A DNA stretch of 64,000 nt, taken from assembly GCF_001757105.1 (NCBI RefSeq), contig NZ_MDHN01000015.1, positions 62,001-126,000 of the forward strand, read 5' to 3'. Origin of the DNA: Alteromonas confluentis (lineage in GTDB: Bacteria; Pseudomonadota; Gammaproteobacteria; Enterobacterales; Alteromonadaceae). The notes under the pieces were generated by a model that saw only the letters and a program-made list of their open reading frames with translations, did not search any database and was not told the DNA's origin. Below, in pieces: positions 26,259-40,439 of the stretch. The translations under genes were made by a program, and so were the position numbers. Every line of letters begins with the position of its first letter. The first letter of the stretch is position 1.

Positions 26259-26284
26259 AAAATGCCCGACACGTCGGGCATTTT
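26259..26284 (-). terminator. Rho-independent terminator of the M23 peptidase gene
   Basis: AAAATGCCCGAC and GTCGGGCATTTT form a near-perfect inverted repeat with A/T runs at both ends. It lies 16 bases after the stop of the minus-strand peptidase gene. Confidence 0.85.
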
Positions 26285-26300
26285 CAATGGGGAAAACAAC

Positions 26301-27596
26301 TTATTTCATTGCCAGCATGATGCGCTTGTTATTATCTAACTCGTGCAAACGGGTTTCCGCTATTTGCATAAATGCATCACGCTCTTTCGGATCGATAGGT
26401 TCCGCTTTGGGTAACTCAACAGTACGTGGGTTACGATGTACACCATTCACCAGGAATTCATAGTGCAAGTGCGCACCGGTAACCATACCGGTTGAACCTA
26501 GATAGCCCACAGTCTGACCTTGCTTCACCGTTTCGCCACGCTTTACACCGCGCTTTTTCAGGTGAAGATACTTGGTCACGTATTTTTCACCGTGCTGAAT
26601 GAATACGTAGTTACCATTGTACTTATTGTACGAGGCTTCTATCACCTTACCGTTACCGGCAGCCATAACAGGGGTGCCAACCGCTGCCACGTAATCTGTG
26701 CCGTTATGCGCTTTCCAGCGCTTTTGCACAGGGTGGAAACGGGCTTTGGTAAAGTTAGAACTCACGTACTTGAAGTTGATAGGCGCACGGAGGAATGACT
26801 TGCGCATGCTGCGGCCTTCCGGCGTGTAGTAGTTACCATCTTCGTACTGAATCGCCACGAAACGGTCACCCTGATTCACAAACTCAGCTGCTACAATATC
26901 GCCAAAGCCAACAAACTCGCCATCAATGTACTTTTCTTCGTACACGATATTGAACATGTCGCCTTTACGAATACCCATGGCGAAGTCGATGTCCCAGCCA
27001 AAAATGCCAGCCAGGTGCATGATCTGGTTATCTGTTAGGCCTGCTTCTACACCGGCATTCCAGAAACTGGAGTCAATTTCACCCTGAGCAAAGTTGTAGC
27101 GGGTTTCAATGTCTTTCGCTTCAATATCGGCAACGAGTTTATTGTTTTCTTTGTCGCGCTGAATAAGCAGCGTTTCATTAACCGATACGCGATAGCGCAA
27201 GCCGTTAAAACTGCCATCTTCATTGGCACGCAGCGATAACTCATCGCCAGGGATCAAGGTTACCAGCGTTTTCGCCAGTTCGCCTGCCTGCGTCACCTCG
27301 TAGGTATCGCGAGGAGAAAAACCAGCACGTTTAAAAATTTTAGCCAGCGTGTCGCCACGCCCCACTTTATAGGTTTCCCACTTGCCTTCATCTTCAGCAA
27401 CGTACACTTCAGGCGTGTCGGCTACTGCGACATCAAGGGGATAACGAACACCTGCGTCCAGGATCAATGACTCCTGATGACGACTTGCCTCAACCGGTTC
27501 GGAAGGAAGAAGAATAAGACCACCCAGTAAAAAACTGGCGATCACCAACCCGGTTCGGTGTGGTTTGGGAAGATTTTTGAATGTTTTCAGAACCAC
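26301..27596 (-). CDS. M23 peptidoglycan DD-metalloendopeptidase (MepM-like)
   Basis: A 431-residue murein hydrolase that cuts cross-links to let the sacculus grow. An N-terminal signal anchor (LVIASFLLGGLILL) is followed by a LysM/OapA-like region (WETYKVGRGDTLAKIFKRAGFSP) and a C-terminal M23 domain with the zinc ligands in HNGTDY and HLHYEF. The only plausible start is a GTG; no in-frame ATG exists near the N-terminus. It is divergent from tyrS across a 197-base gap, an arrangement common in gammaproteobacteria. MepM is the closest E. coli match by architecture. Confidence 0.9.
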   Translation of the reverse strand: MVLKTFKNLPKPHRTGLVIASFLLGGLILLPSEPVEASRHQESLILDAGVRYPLDVAVADTPEVYVAEDEGKWETYKVGRGDTLAKIFKRAGFSPRDTYEVTQAGELAKTLVTLIPGDELSLRANEDGSFNGLRYRVSVNETLLIQRDKENNKLVADIEAKDIETRYNFAQGEIDSSFWNAGVEAGLTDNQIMHLAGIFGWDIDFAMGIRKGDMFNIVYEEKYIDGEFVGFGDIVAAEFVNQGDRFVAIQYEDGNYYTPEGRSMRKSFLRAPINFKYVSSNFTKARFHPVQKRWKAHNGTDYVAAVGTPVMAAGNGKVIEASYNKYNGNYVFIQHGEKYVTKYLHLKKRGVKRGETVKQGQTVGYLGSTGMVTGAHLHYEFLVNGVHRNPRTVELPKAEPIDPKERDAFMQIAETRLHELDNNKRIMLAMK

Positions 27597-27793
27597 GGTA
27601 ATTTCAATCTCATATTACTGCCCAGCCTGAGAATATCGTGTTACAGCACGACTTTCCACCAAAGCACCTGTAAATTCACAATTAGATCGTGCAGGAAGCC
27701 GATTTTTGACGGTCAAGTCTTTCAAAGGTTCACTGGGATGCGTAAAATGCTCCGATTATTTTTCCCAGTAATTCTAATAAGTGTGGTACGAGC

Positions 27794-28996
27794 ATGACCG
27801 ATTGGCAAACCGCTTTAGCTGAAATTAAACGAGGTACGGATGAAATCCTGCCAGAAGAAGAGTTAATTGAAAAACTCAAATCAGGCAAGACGCTGACCAT
27901 TAAAGCGGGTTTTGATCCAACTGCGCCGGATCTGCACCTCGGTCATACCGTCCTCATCAACAAACTTCGCACCTTTCAGCAGTTAGGCCACAATGTCGTT
28001 TTCCTGATCGGTGATTTTACCGGTCTTATTGGTGATCCTACTGGTAAAAACGTGACACGCAAGCCTTTAACCAAAGATCAGGTATTAGAAAACGCGCAAA
28101 CGTATCAAGAACAGGTGTTCAAAATTCTCGATAAAGAGAAAACCCAAATCCGTTTTAACTCTGAGTGGATGGATGCACTAGGTGCGGCGGGTATGATCAA
28201 ACTGGCTGCCAGTCAAACCGTTGCCCGTATGCTTGAGCGTGACGACTTCAAAAAGCGCTATGCGAATGGTCAGCCTATTGCGATTCACGAATTCCTTTAC
28301 CCGCTGGTACAGGGCTGGGATTCCGTGGCCCTGAAAGCCGATGTGGAATTAGGCGGTACGGATCAACGGTTCAACCTGCTGATGGGTCGTGAACTGCAGA
28401 AAGACGAAGGTTTAAGCCAGCAGGCCCTGGTAATGGTGCCGCTGCTAGAAGGCTTAGACGGCGTGCAGAAGATGTCTAAATCGCTGGGTAATTACATTGG
28501 TATTACTGATGCGCCTAATGACATGTTCGGTAAAGTGATGTCGATTTCTGACGACCTGATGTGGCGCTACTACGATTTGTTAAGCTTCCGTCCGCTGGAC
28601 GACATCGCAGAACTGAAAGCGAAAGTCGAAGCTGGCGCTAACCCGCGCGATATCAAAATTGAGCTGGCGAAAGAAATTATCGCCCGATTCCACGATGAAG
28701 CGGCTGCCGAAGGTGCACATCAGGACTTCATTCAGCGTTTTCAGAAGAATGCTATTCCTGACGACATGCCAGAAGTGTCTGTTGCCATGGAGGCTGACGG
28801 CATTGCTATCGGCAACCTGCTGAAAGAAGCCGGTCTGGTTGGCTCAACTTCCGACGCCATGCGTATGATTAAGCAAGGCGCAGTGAAGATTGACGGTGAA
28901 AAAGTAGAAGATACCCGATTGGTTCTGACTGAAGCCGGCGAAGCAGTATATCAGGTGGGTAAACGTAAATTTGCTCGCGTGACGCTGACAGCCTGA
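27794..28996 (+). CDS. tyrS: Tyrosyl-tRNA synthetase
   Basis: A 400-residue class I synthetase that charges tRNA-Tyr. The HIGH motif appears as HLGH in [19 protein letters not shown] is intact in [14 protein letters not shown], and [10 protein letters not shown] is the tyrosine-pocket element. The C-terminal 70 residues form an S4 RNA-binding domain ([16 protein letters not shown]). The length and the [14 protein letters not shown] stretch fit the type 2 (TyrZ-like) subgroup. A strong terminator follows. Confidence 0.97.
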   Translation: MTDWQTALAEIKRGTDEILPEEELIEKLKSGKTLTIKAGFDPTAPDLHLGHTVLINKLRTFQQLGHNVVFLIGDFTGLIGDPTGKNVTRKPLTKDQVLENAQTYQEQVFKILDKEKTQIRFNSEWMDALGAAGMIKLAASQTVARMLERDDFKKRYANGQPIAIHEFLYPLVQGWDSVALKADVELGGTDQRFNLLMGRELQKDEGLSQQALVMVPLLEGLDGVQKMSKSLGNYIGITDAPNDMFGKVMSISDDLMWRYYDLLSFRPLDDIAELKAKVEAGANPRDIKIELAKEIIARFHDEAAAEGAHQDFIQRFQKNAIPDDMPEVSVAMEADGIAIGNLLKEAGLVGSTSDAMRMIKQGAVKIDGEKVEDTRLVLTEAGEAVYQVGKRKFARVTLTA

Positions 28997-29019
28997 TTCA
29001 GCCAACGTAAGAATAACGA

Positions 29020-29043
29020 AACCCGCCTGATGGCGGGTTTTTT
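29020..29043 (+). terminator. Rho-independent terminator of tyrS
   Basis: AACCCGCC/GGCGGGTT stem around TGAT, followed by a run of T, 23 bases after the tyrS stop. Confidence 0.92.
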
Positions 29044-29108
29044 AATGTTTGTTGCTCGTCGTTTTCCCTGACAACGAAAAGCGTAAGGCTAACAAGGCAG
29101 CGTGTTGC

Positions 29109-29714
29109 TTACGGGAAGACCAGCATCATTTCTGCGCCTTCACACTCGCAGAAGCCTGGACAAACCGGGCAATCGTAGCCTTCATGGATAGACGCGTAAC
29201 GCCACTTTCCGGGATGGCGTGCAATTAACTCACCACCGTTCTTGCTGAAATAGCGAAAGGCGCTGTTGCCAGGACTGCCCAACCAAATGTGAGCCAGGCC
29301 AGCGAGGGCACCTTGCTGCTTCGTTTTCTCTGTGGCGAGGGCAAGCAGGGTGCTGCCAATGCCACAACCTTGAAGATGGTCGTCCACGGTATTGCATTTA
29401 AAGTAACACACGCGGGTAGGGTCAACAGGCCATTTCTTCACCGAACACCATTCATCGGGCTGCCATTGAGAATGGGCATAGGTAAGACGAAAGCCGACGA
29501 TTTCACCTTTATACATCGCAACATAACTGGCATTGATACCGTTATGAAAGCCCTGGTGATACATTTCTTCCAGTGTGAAATGGGTCAGGTATCCGTCACC
29601 CTGAATGCGGTTACCCAACGATAGCACGCCATTGAAATGTTCGGGGGCCAATGGTGAATATTCGATATCTTTTGCGGAAGGGGTGCTGACGCTATTTTGA
29701 TGATTTTTTGTCAT
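29109..29714 (-). CDS. GNAT-family N-acetyltransferase
   Basis: A 201-residue protein with a GNAT acetyl-CoA binding core: VVDDHLQGCGIGSTLLALATEKTKQQGA carries the Q/RxxGxG/A motif as QGCGIG. The C-terminus is cysteine-rich (YDCPVCPGFCECEGAEMM), which could bind a metal and is unusual for simple GNATs. I place the start at 29714, overlapping the end of the DUF2721 gene by 23 bases; a start 12 codons further upstream is also open. Substrate unknown. Confidence 0.8.
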   Translation of the reverse strand: MTKNHQNSVSTPSAKDIEYSPLAPEHFNGVLSLGNRIQGDGYLTHFTLEEMYHQGFHNGINASYVAMYKGEIVGFRLTYAHSQWQPDEWCSVKKWPVDPTRVCYFKCNTVDDHLQGCGIGSTLLALATEKTKQQGALAGLAHIWLGSPGNSAFRYFSKNGGELIARHPGKWRYASIHEGYDCPVCPGFCECEGAEMMLVFP

Positions 29715-30090
29715 CTTTAATCCCGTCCAGGTGGAAATCGAGGGCTTCAACGGAAATCAGAATTTCACGAACAGACATCCATAACGAATACATTAGGCAC
29801 ACCAAACTAAGGGCAAAAATCCAATTGCCCACATTCTGATAAGTCAGGTAAATCGCTAACATGGAGAGTACGCAAAGAAAGAAACTCACCACACCGGCAA
29901 TCTGCATGCGCTTGATAAACAAAATGCGCTGACGGAGGTTTCTGATCTGAGCCTGGGTATTTTCATCCCGGTTTTCTCTGGCGAAATTACGAATGATCGT
30001 TGCCAGCGTCAAAAAACGATTGGTGTAGGCTAAGAGTAGAAGTGAGATTGCCGGAAACAACATGGCCGGCGTGGCGATATCTATCTGCAT
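29692..30090 (-). CDS. DUF2721 family membrane protein
   Basis: A 132-residue inner-membrane protein. Three hydrophobic segments (about residues 8-27, 62-85 and 88-108) flank a basic amphipathic loop (IIRNFARENRDENTQAQIRNLRQRILFIKRMQ), which matches the DUF2721 family as I recall it. The C-terminus is Lys/Asp rich and cytoplasmic. The GNAT gene overlaps its end, so the two are co-transcribed. No function is known. Confidence 0.8.
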   Translation of the reverse strand: MQIDIATPAMLFPAISLLLLAYTNRFLTLATIIRNFARENRDENTQAQIRNLRQRILFIKRMQIAGVVSFFLCVLSMLAIYLTYQNVGNWIFALSLVCLMYSLWMSVREILISVEALDFHLDGIKDDKKSSK

Positions 30091-30163
30091 TCAGGTGGAT
30101 CTGCTTAAAATCAAAGCGCGGAATATTACCAGCTTACTGGCTCTGCTACCATACGAGCAAGGG

Positions 30164-30580
30164 TTACATGGCTAATTTATTAACCGGGAGCCCCGCTTCT
30201 GTCCAGCCCAGCATATCGCCCTCAAGATGATTCACATCGGTGAATGCTTGCTGTTCAAGGATCTGCATTGCCATAATCGCCCGTCTGCCTGAGCGACAAT
30301 ATATGATAATCGGTTTGTCGCGGGCATCACTAAGCTGTTCAACATATTCATCTATTTGCTCGTGAGGCATATTGATCGCCCCTGGAATATGGCCGTCAGC
30401 GTATTCCTGCGGACTGCGAACATCAATAAGCAGCCATTCGTCGGCTTTTACTTTATCTAGCAAATAGGGCGTTGCTGTTATTTTCCCGATGCCGTCAGCT
30501 TCAGCGTCGTCGGAACAATAAATCGCCGAAATTAAAATGGTTGCGAAAAGCAGTGTGGTAACAATAAGTAGTTTGCGCAT
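30164..30580 (-). CDS. Exported/anchored rhodanese-like domain protein
   Basis: A protein of about 138 residues with an N-terminal hydrophobic segment (LLIVTTLLFATILISAIYC) that is a signal peptide or anchor, then one rhodanese domain: EWLLIDVRSPQEYADGHIPGAINMPHEQI and the active-site loop IIYCRSGRRAIMA with catalytic Cys. It is of the PspE/GlpE single-domain type acting outside the cytoplasm. The start could also be six codons upstream at 30598. It may transfer sulfane sulfur in the periplasm; the acceptor is unknown. Confidence 0.85.
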   Translation of the reverse strand: MRKLLIVTTLLFATILISAIYCSDDAEADGIGKITATPYLLDKVKADEWLLIDVRSPQEYADGHIPGAINMPHEQIDEYVEQLSDARDKPIIIYCRSGRRAIMAMQILEQQAFTDVNHLEGDMLGWTEAGLPVNKLAM

Positions 30581-30684
30581 AGTCGTATCCATCGTCATTG
30601 CAACTTGTAGACCGGTCCTAATACAGTTTACCTCATCTACTACGACAGGAGCACTACGAATAGTTCAGTATTTATTGAAAGAAA

Positions 30685-31632
30685 TTAAAGCAACGCGTGA
30701 ATAAGGGTGAGTACCACTATCGATAGGCTTAGCAGCAGCAAAATTGCGCGGATAATGGCACGACGGCAATACACCATATCAGAGAATCGGACTTCACGTT
30801 TGCCTCCCACTCGGGCATAACGAATCATGTTACCGGCGTAAAGAGAGGGGCCACCCAGGCGAATGCCTAAACTACCGCCAGAAAGCGCTAACAAAAGTGA
30901 AGTGCTATCTTTTGCTGGGCTAGCGAATAGGGCTTTGAAGCCGCCAAAGGGGTTGGTTGCAAGCGATAGCAAGCCCGCGCCGATGAAAGCGGGAACGAGA
31001 CTTAGCAAGCGTGTGATAGTGCGCACGGGCAGTGCAAACCAGTAAAATCCGGGTTTCCGCCAGTGCCACTGCCAGCTAAAAAGCAACAGTAGCCTGAACA
31101 GTAGCGCCGCTACCGGTCCACCAATCAAAAACCAAAACACGACGCCACAGAATTGATAGTAGAAACGCAGCAGCAGGCTTTCCATTGCTGCTTTCGCAAT
31201 ACCAATGTCAGACAGCCTGACGGTATCGCGCGCTACCATGTAACCGGCCATTTCACGGGCCAGTACTTTTTTCTCTTTGCTTAACGCGGTAACCACAGCG
31301 TTATAGTGAAAACGAATTTGAGCGAAATCCATAACGCTTAGTAAAATTACTGCCTCAAAAAATAGCGGATATTCCGCCATTGAAACCAGAATTCCCACAA
31401 GCACTGTAAACGGCACGATGAGCACAATGGCACCCAGTGCGCCTGAAATGCGGTGCTGTGACAGATTTTCTGACGTGGTAGGTTTAACTTTCTTGGCCAT
31501 GCCGTCGGCAAGTAAGCGAAACAGTGTGAGGGGGTGATATTTCTGCGGCCAGCGCCAGAGGCTGTCGATGATCACTACCACCAACAGCAATAACAGGTTT
31601 TGTAATACCGGGCTCTGGTAAAGTGCTTCCAT
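30685..31632 (-). CDS. CobD/CbiB-like cobalamin biosynthesis family membrane protein
   Basis: A 315-residue polytopic membrane protein with hydrophobic segments at both ends and the CbiB-type order: DSLWRWPQKYHPLTLF near the N-terminus, an AREMAGYMVARDT segment after the second helix, ESLLLRFYYQFCGVVFWFLIGGPVAALLFRL, and a late GGSLGIRLGGPSLYAG stretch. Such proteins attach aminopropanol to cobyric acid in cobalamin synthesis or salvage. The gene lies ten bases after mtnN, a pairing also known in Vibrio-like genomes. No other cobalamin gene is in the window, so a diverged role (a remodelling homolog) is possible. Confidence 0.75.
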   Translation of the reverse strand: MEALYQSPVLQNLLLLLVVVIIDSLWRWPQKYHPLTLFRLLADGMAKKVKPTTSENLSQHRISGALGAIVLIVPFTVLVGILVSMAEYPLFFEAVILLSVMDFAQIRFHYNAVVTALSKEKKVLAREMAGYMVARDTVRLSDIGIAKAAMESLLLRFYYQFCGVVFWFLIGGPVAALLFRLLLLFSWQWHWRKPGFYWFALPVRTITRLLSLVPAFIGAGLLSLATNPFGGFKALFASPAKDSTSLLLALSGGSLGIRLGGPSLYAGNMIRYARVGGKREVRFSDMVYCRRAIIRAILLLLSLSIVVLTLIHALL

Positions 31633-31642
31633 GCGGTGTTAT

Positions 31643-32338
31643 TTATGCCAGGCGGGCAATCATTCCCATTACCAGTTGCGCAGAGTGTTTCGCGGCGGTT
31701 TCCAAATATTCCTGGAACGACACCGAAGACGTTTTACCAGCAATGTCTGACAACGAACGGATAACCAGGAACGGGGTTTCCAACATGAAACAGGTTTGGC
31801 CGATGGCCGCACCTTCCATCTCTACGGCTTTCATCGTGGGGAAGGTTTCTTTAATTTCTTGCGCGGCCTCATCAGAACCTACGAAAGAATCGCCAGTACA
31901 AATCATACCGGTGGTGTTTTGCACGTGAGACAATTCCTGCGCTGCCGCGGTTGCCGCATCAATGAGCTTCTGATCGCACTCGTAGTGCGCCGGCATACCT
32001 GCACACTGTCCGAGTTCGTAACCAAAGTGGGTAATGTCCACATCGTGGTATTTAACGGCACTGCCTACCACTACATCGCCTACATTAAGAGCCGGGTCGA
32101 AACCACCTGCCGAGCCAGTATTCACCACATAATCCGGGGCATAAAGTTCGATAAGTGCGGTAGTTGCCAGTGCTGATGCCACTTTACCAATACCGCATTT
32201 CGCCAGCACGACCTCTGCACCATGCAGCGTGCCAGTGTAGAAGGTCAGGTGCTTCCACTGACGGGTTTCGCAATTTTCCAGCGACGATTGAAGTAGCGCT
32301 ATTTCTTCATCCATAGCACCAAGAATACCGATTTTCAT
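31643..32338 (-). CDS. mtnN: 5'-methylthioadenosine/S-adenosylhomocysteine nucleosidase
   Basis: A 231-residue nucleosidase that cleaves adenine from MTA, SAH and 5'-deoxyadenosine in the methionine salvage and activated-methyl cycles. MKIGILGAMDEEIALL opens with the catalytic Glu12 region; VVNTGSAGGFDPALNVGDVVVGS, VEMEGAAIGQTC (Glu of the ribose site) and IRSLSDIAGKTSSVSFQEYL (catalytic Asp) are all diagnostic. The cbiB-like gene follows closely. Confidence 0.97.
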   Translation of the reverse strand: MKIGILGAMDEEIALLQSSLENCETRQWKHLTFYTGTLHGAEVVLAKCGIGKVASALATTALIELYAPDYVVNTGSAGGFDPALNVGDVVVGSAVKYHDVDITHFGYELGQCAGMPAHYECDQKLIDAATAAAQELSHVQNTTGMICTGDSFVGSDEAAQEIKETFPTMKAVEMEGAAIGQTCFMLETPFLVIRSLSDIAGKTSSVSFQEYLETAAKHSAQLVMGMIARLA

Positions 32339-32454
32339 AGTTGAGTTCCGTAGCTGAGCTGCACGATAGCCAGAGTTGGCATAGATTGCAGATTAGTGGG
32401 TATTGACTAATGGTAATATGAAAGTAGCAAAACTGACAGAAATTAGCAGAAAAT

Positions 32455-32485
32455 GGGTCGGAATCCTTGGGGGAAATTCCGACCC
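32455..32485 (-). terminator. Hairpin, probable terminator of the DUF2726 gene
   Basis: GGGTCGGAAT and ATTCCGACCC are perfect 10-bp arms around an 11-base loop, 17 bases after the DUF2726 stop. On the minus strand the tail is ATTTTCTG, a short T-run, so termination efficiency is uncertain. Confidence 0.6.
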
Positions 32486-32502
32486 GGAGAGTAATTGTTT
32501 AA

Positions 32503-33090
32503 TTAAGCAGCGGCAGCCCGGCTAGACCGTACAGGTCGGGTAGGGCGCTTAGTTGGTGCAGGGTTCAGCGTAGGTGCTTGCGCTATTTTCTGCTGTCTGC
32601 GGCGGTATGCTACCAACTTGCTTTCAATACACTCGCGAATTTCTTCCACCGAATAGCCGGTTTTTACTTTAATCCGAGCATGAGGAAGACCTGCCGCGTC
32701 GAGCGCACCATTTACGAAAAAGTCGCGCTGAGATTTATATTTATTCTTGCCGTCGTTGTGCACTAAATCGATTGCCATAATCGGCGTCATGTCTTCACGG
32801 TCGCACAATACAAAATCGAGTTGCTTAGAGGATGCACGAGACATGGCACTGGAGCCTTGCTTCTTACTCGCCTTAGCGCGTACTGCAAGTACATCGCTCA
32901 AACGCACGCGGCACACAATCCGAAACTCCCGCCCTACTGCTTGCTCGATGAGTTTAAGGAAATTGTGCTCCACAGGAGTAAAAAGTTGCGGTTTACTGCG
33001 AAAGGGAAAACTTACCCCGCTATCCGACAGTTTCATGGCACCGAGTGCCACCACAATCAGTAACATCATTAAAATAATTGCCAGTTCCAT
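32503..33090 (-). CDS. DUF2726 domain-containing protein
   Basis: A 195-residue protein with an N-terminal transmembrane helix (LAIILMMLLIVVALGAM) and a cytoplasmic DUF2726 domain: LFTPVEHNFLKLIEQAVGREFRIVCRVRLSDVLAV, QLDFVLCDREDMTPIMAIDLVHNDGKN and DAAGLPHARIKVKTGYSVEEI. The D-x-V...E/D-L-x-H arrangement is reminiscent of restriction-endonuclease-like folds proposed for this family. The tail is basic (RRRQQKIAQ...RPTRPVRSSR). GCGAGG precedes the ATG. No characterised function. Confidence 0.82.
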   Translation of the reverse strand: MELAIILMMLLIVVALGAMKLSDSGVSFPFRSKPQLFTPVEHNFLKLIEQAVGREFRIVCRVRLSDVLAVRAKASKKQGSSAMSRASSKQLDFVLCDREDMTPIMAIDLVHNDGKNKYKSQRDFFVNGALDAAGLPHARIKVKTGYSVEEIRECIESKLVAYRRRQQKIAQAPTLNPAPTKRPTRPVRSSRAAAA

Positions 33091-33256
33091 AATGTGCCTC
33101 GCGAATACAAAATCAAAGCGTCAAATTTGTGACGTTTTCTGGTGAGAAATAAATCTGCTATCCGGATTTTGCAAAGCGGGTGCCAGCATGGAGCGGCAAG
33201 TTAAAATTAGCCTAAGAGACTGGCTGCGCCGGCCCTTGACCGATGAATATCGTTAA

Positions 33257-33619
33257 CTACTCTTGCTCTCCCAATACCATCATATCCACCTGCGAGCCTT
33301 TATTATCAGGAGAGATAATCACGCGTACATTGTCATTATTGGCGGTAAGTAAGGTACGGCCCTGCACAGAGGCAACCACTGCCATTCCCGGATACGAAGC
33401 CTGGAAATGGTCAATCAGCGATTGTTGTGGGGTGGACGAATAGAATACCAGTGTCGCTGGCAATGTGGCGTCGAATTGCTGACACTGTTTGGCATCTGAT
33501 GGCACCGTCAGTTTATGAAAATCAGACGGGCATGCCACCGTCACTGGTGCCGCAGCCACCGAGAGTGACGCCGCACTTAGTAGGGTTGCTGCAATCAGAC
33601 TGTAGGTTTTCGTTCTCAT
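33257..33619 (-). CDS. Small exported protein, unrecognised
   Basis: A 120-residue protein with a clear signal peptide (MRTKTYSLIAATLLSAASLSVAAA, cleavage before PVTVA). The mature part has one disulfide-capable cysteine pair (VACPSDF and KQCQQF) and no motif I recognise. GGAGA nine bases upstream selects the ATG at 33619 over one six codons earlier. Monocistronic. A periplasmic role is all that can be inferred. Confidence 0.7.
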   Translation of the reverse strand: MRTKTYSLIAATLLSAASLSVAAAPVTVACPSDFHKLTVPSDAKQCQQFDATLPATLVFYSSTPQQSLIDHFQASYPGMAVVASVQGRTLLTANNDNVRVIISPDNKGSQVDMMVLGEQE

Positions 33620-33756
33620 TTTCGGTTCTCCTGACACAAGACCATCTGGACTCTCAATGTAGAAAAACTATAGGAGAGATCGCTGAATACAACAATGAAA
33701 TGTGGGTATATGTGAAGACACGTGCGTATTGCGCAGCAGGTATTCTCTGCACAAAC

Positions 33757-33787
33757 AAAAAAGCCACTGTACAAAACAGTGGCTCTT
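33757..33787 (-). terminator. Rho-independent terminator of gltBD
   Basis: On the minus strand AGCCACTGT/ACAGTGGCT form a 9-bp stem followed by six T, 20 bases after the gltD stop. Confidence 0.9.
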
Positions 33788-33806
33788 AATCATCACGGTG
33801 ACCGGA

Positions 33807-39706
<5,900 letters not shown>

Positions 39707-40439
39707 CTTAAAACTCCTTCAACCTTCGACTGGACAAGGCATGTGTTGGATCGTCACCCGAGAAGGGCACGCATCTCAACAATATCGTGTAGACGTTAAA
39801 TCAGAGCAGGAATAAACCATACTCCAAGCGTCTGTTTATGTCGTTAATTATTATTAGTAGGACGCCAGTCGTTATCCGCATTTTTATGCACTATTGCTTA
39901 GCGGGCCGTACAAAATACATACATTAGAATATAAAATCAAATGATAAAAATGACATGACGGCATCAATTTTACTTTTATTTAATAAAGCTGTTTTTTATC
40001 AGTTGCTTACGGGTTTAATTGGCCTGTTTGAATTTTGAGCTTGGCGCTCAAAAATCTACCGCTTTAGTACGTTTATACTAAAGTTGAACCCTGTCTACAG
40101 CTTTGAAATTGAATATTCATTCAGTTAATGTGGTTAATTATATGATTTTGTCCGGTGTGGCTGAATGAATATCGTTTTGACGGATTTCTGAGGCTTCCGC
40201 ACAAAAGTTGTATTTGTTTATTTAATATACGCGCCTGACGAGCGTTACGCAAAGTCAGCCGACGAATGTCGTTAAGTTGCTTCCTTTATATAAATGTGTC
40301 CTTCGATGATTATTTATTGGCTAACAGGAAGTGCAACGCACAATTATGCACTCATAATTATGACACCTGTGGGTTTTACCTGCTGAAAGTGATATAAGTG
40401 CTTCAGGTTATAGTTTTAGTTATTTGTAGTACGGTTGCT
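39707..40439. other. Gene-free gltB-arcB intergenic region with three inverted repeats
   Basis: About 0.7 kb between divergent gltB and arcB holds no credible gene. It is AT-rich and contains three inverted repeats: TTTTGAGC/GCTCAAAA at 40033-40053, CTTTAGTA/TACTAAAG at 40062-40083 and ATATTCATTCAG/CTGAATGAATAT at 40113-40172 with a 36-base spacer. The first has A, not T, on its plus-strand 3' side and so is not a plain plus-strand terminator. They may be regulator sites or part of a leader or small RNA. Confidence 0.6.

Noticed and set aside
39820-39860. ArcA-box-like GTTAATTATTATTAG upstream of gltB
   Set aside because: The match is to an AT-rich degenerate consensus and could arise by chance in this composition; no second repeat in correct register.
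40033-40053. TTTTGAGC/GCTCAAAA as a Rho-independent terminator
   Set aside because: The plus-strand 3' side ends in A, not T, and it is more than 300 bases from any gene end, so it is reported only as an inverted repeat.
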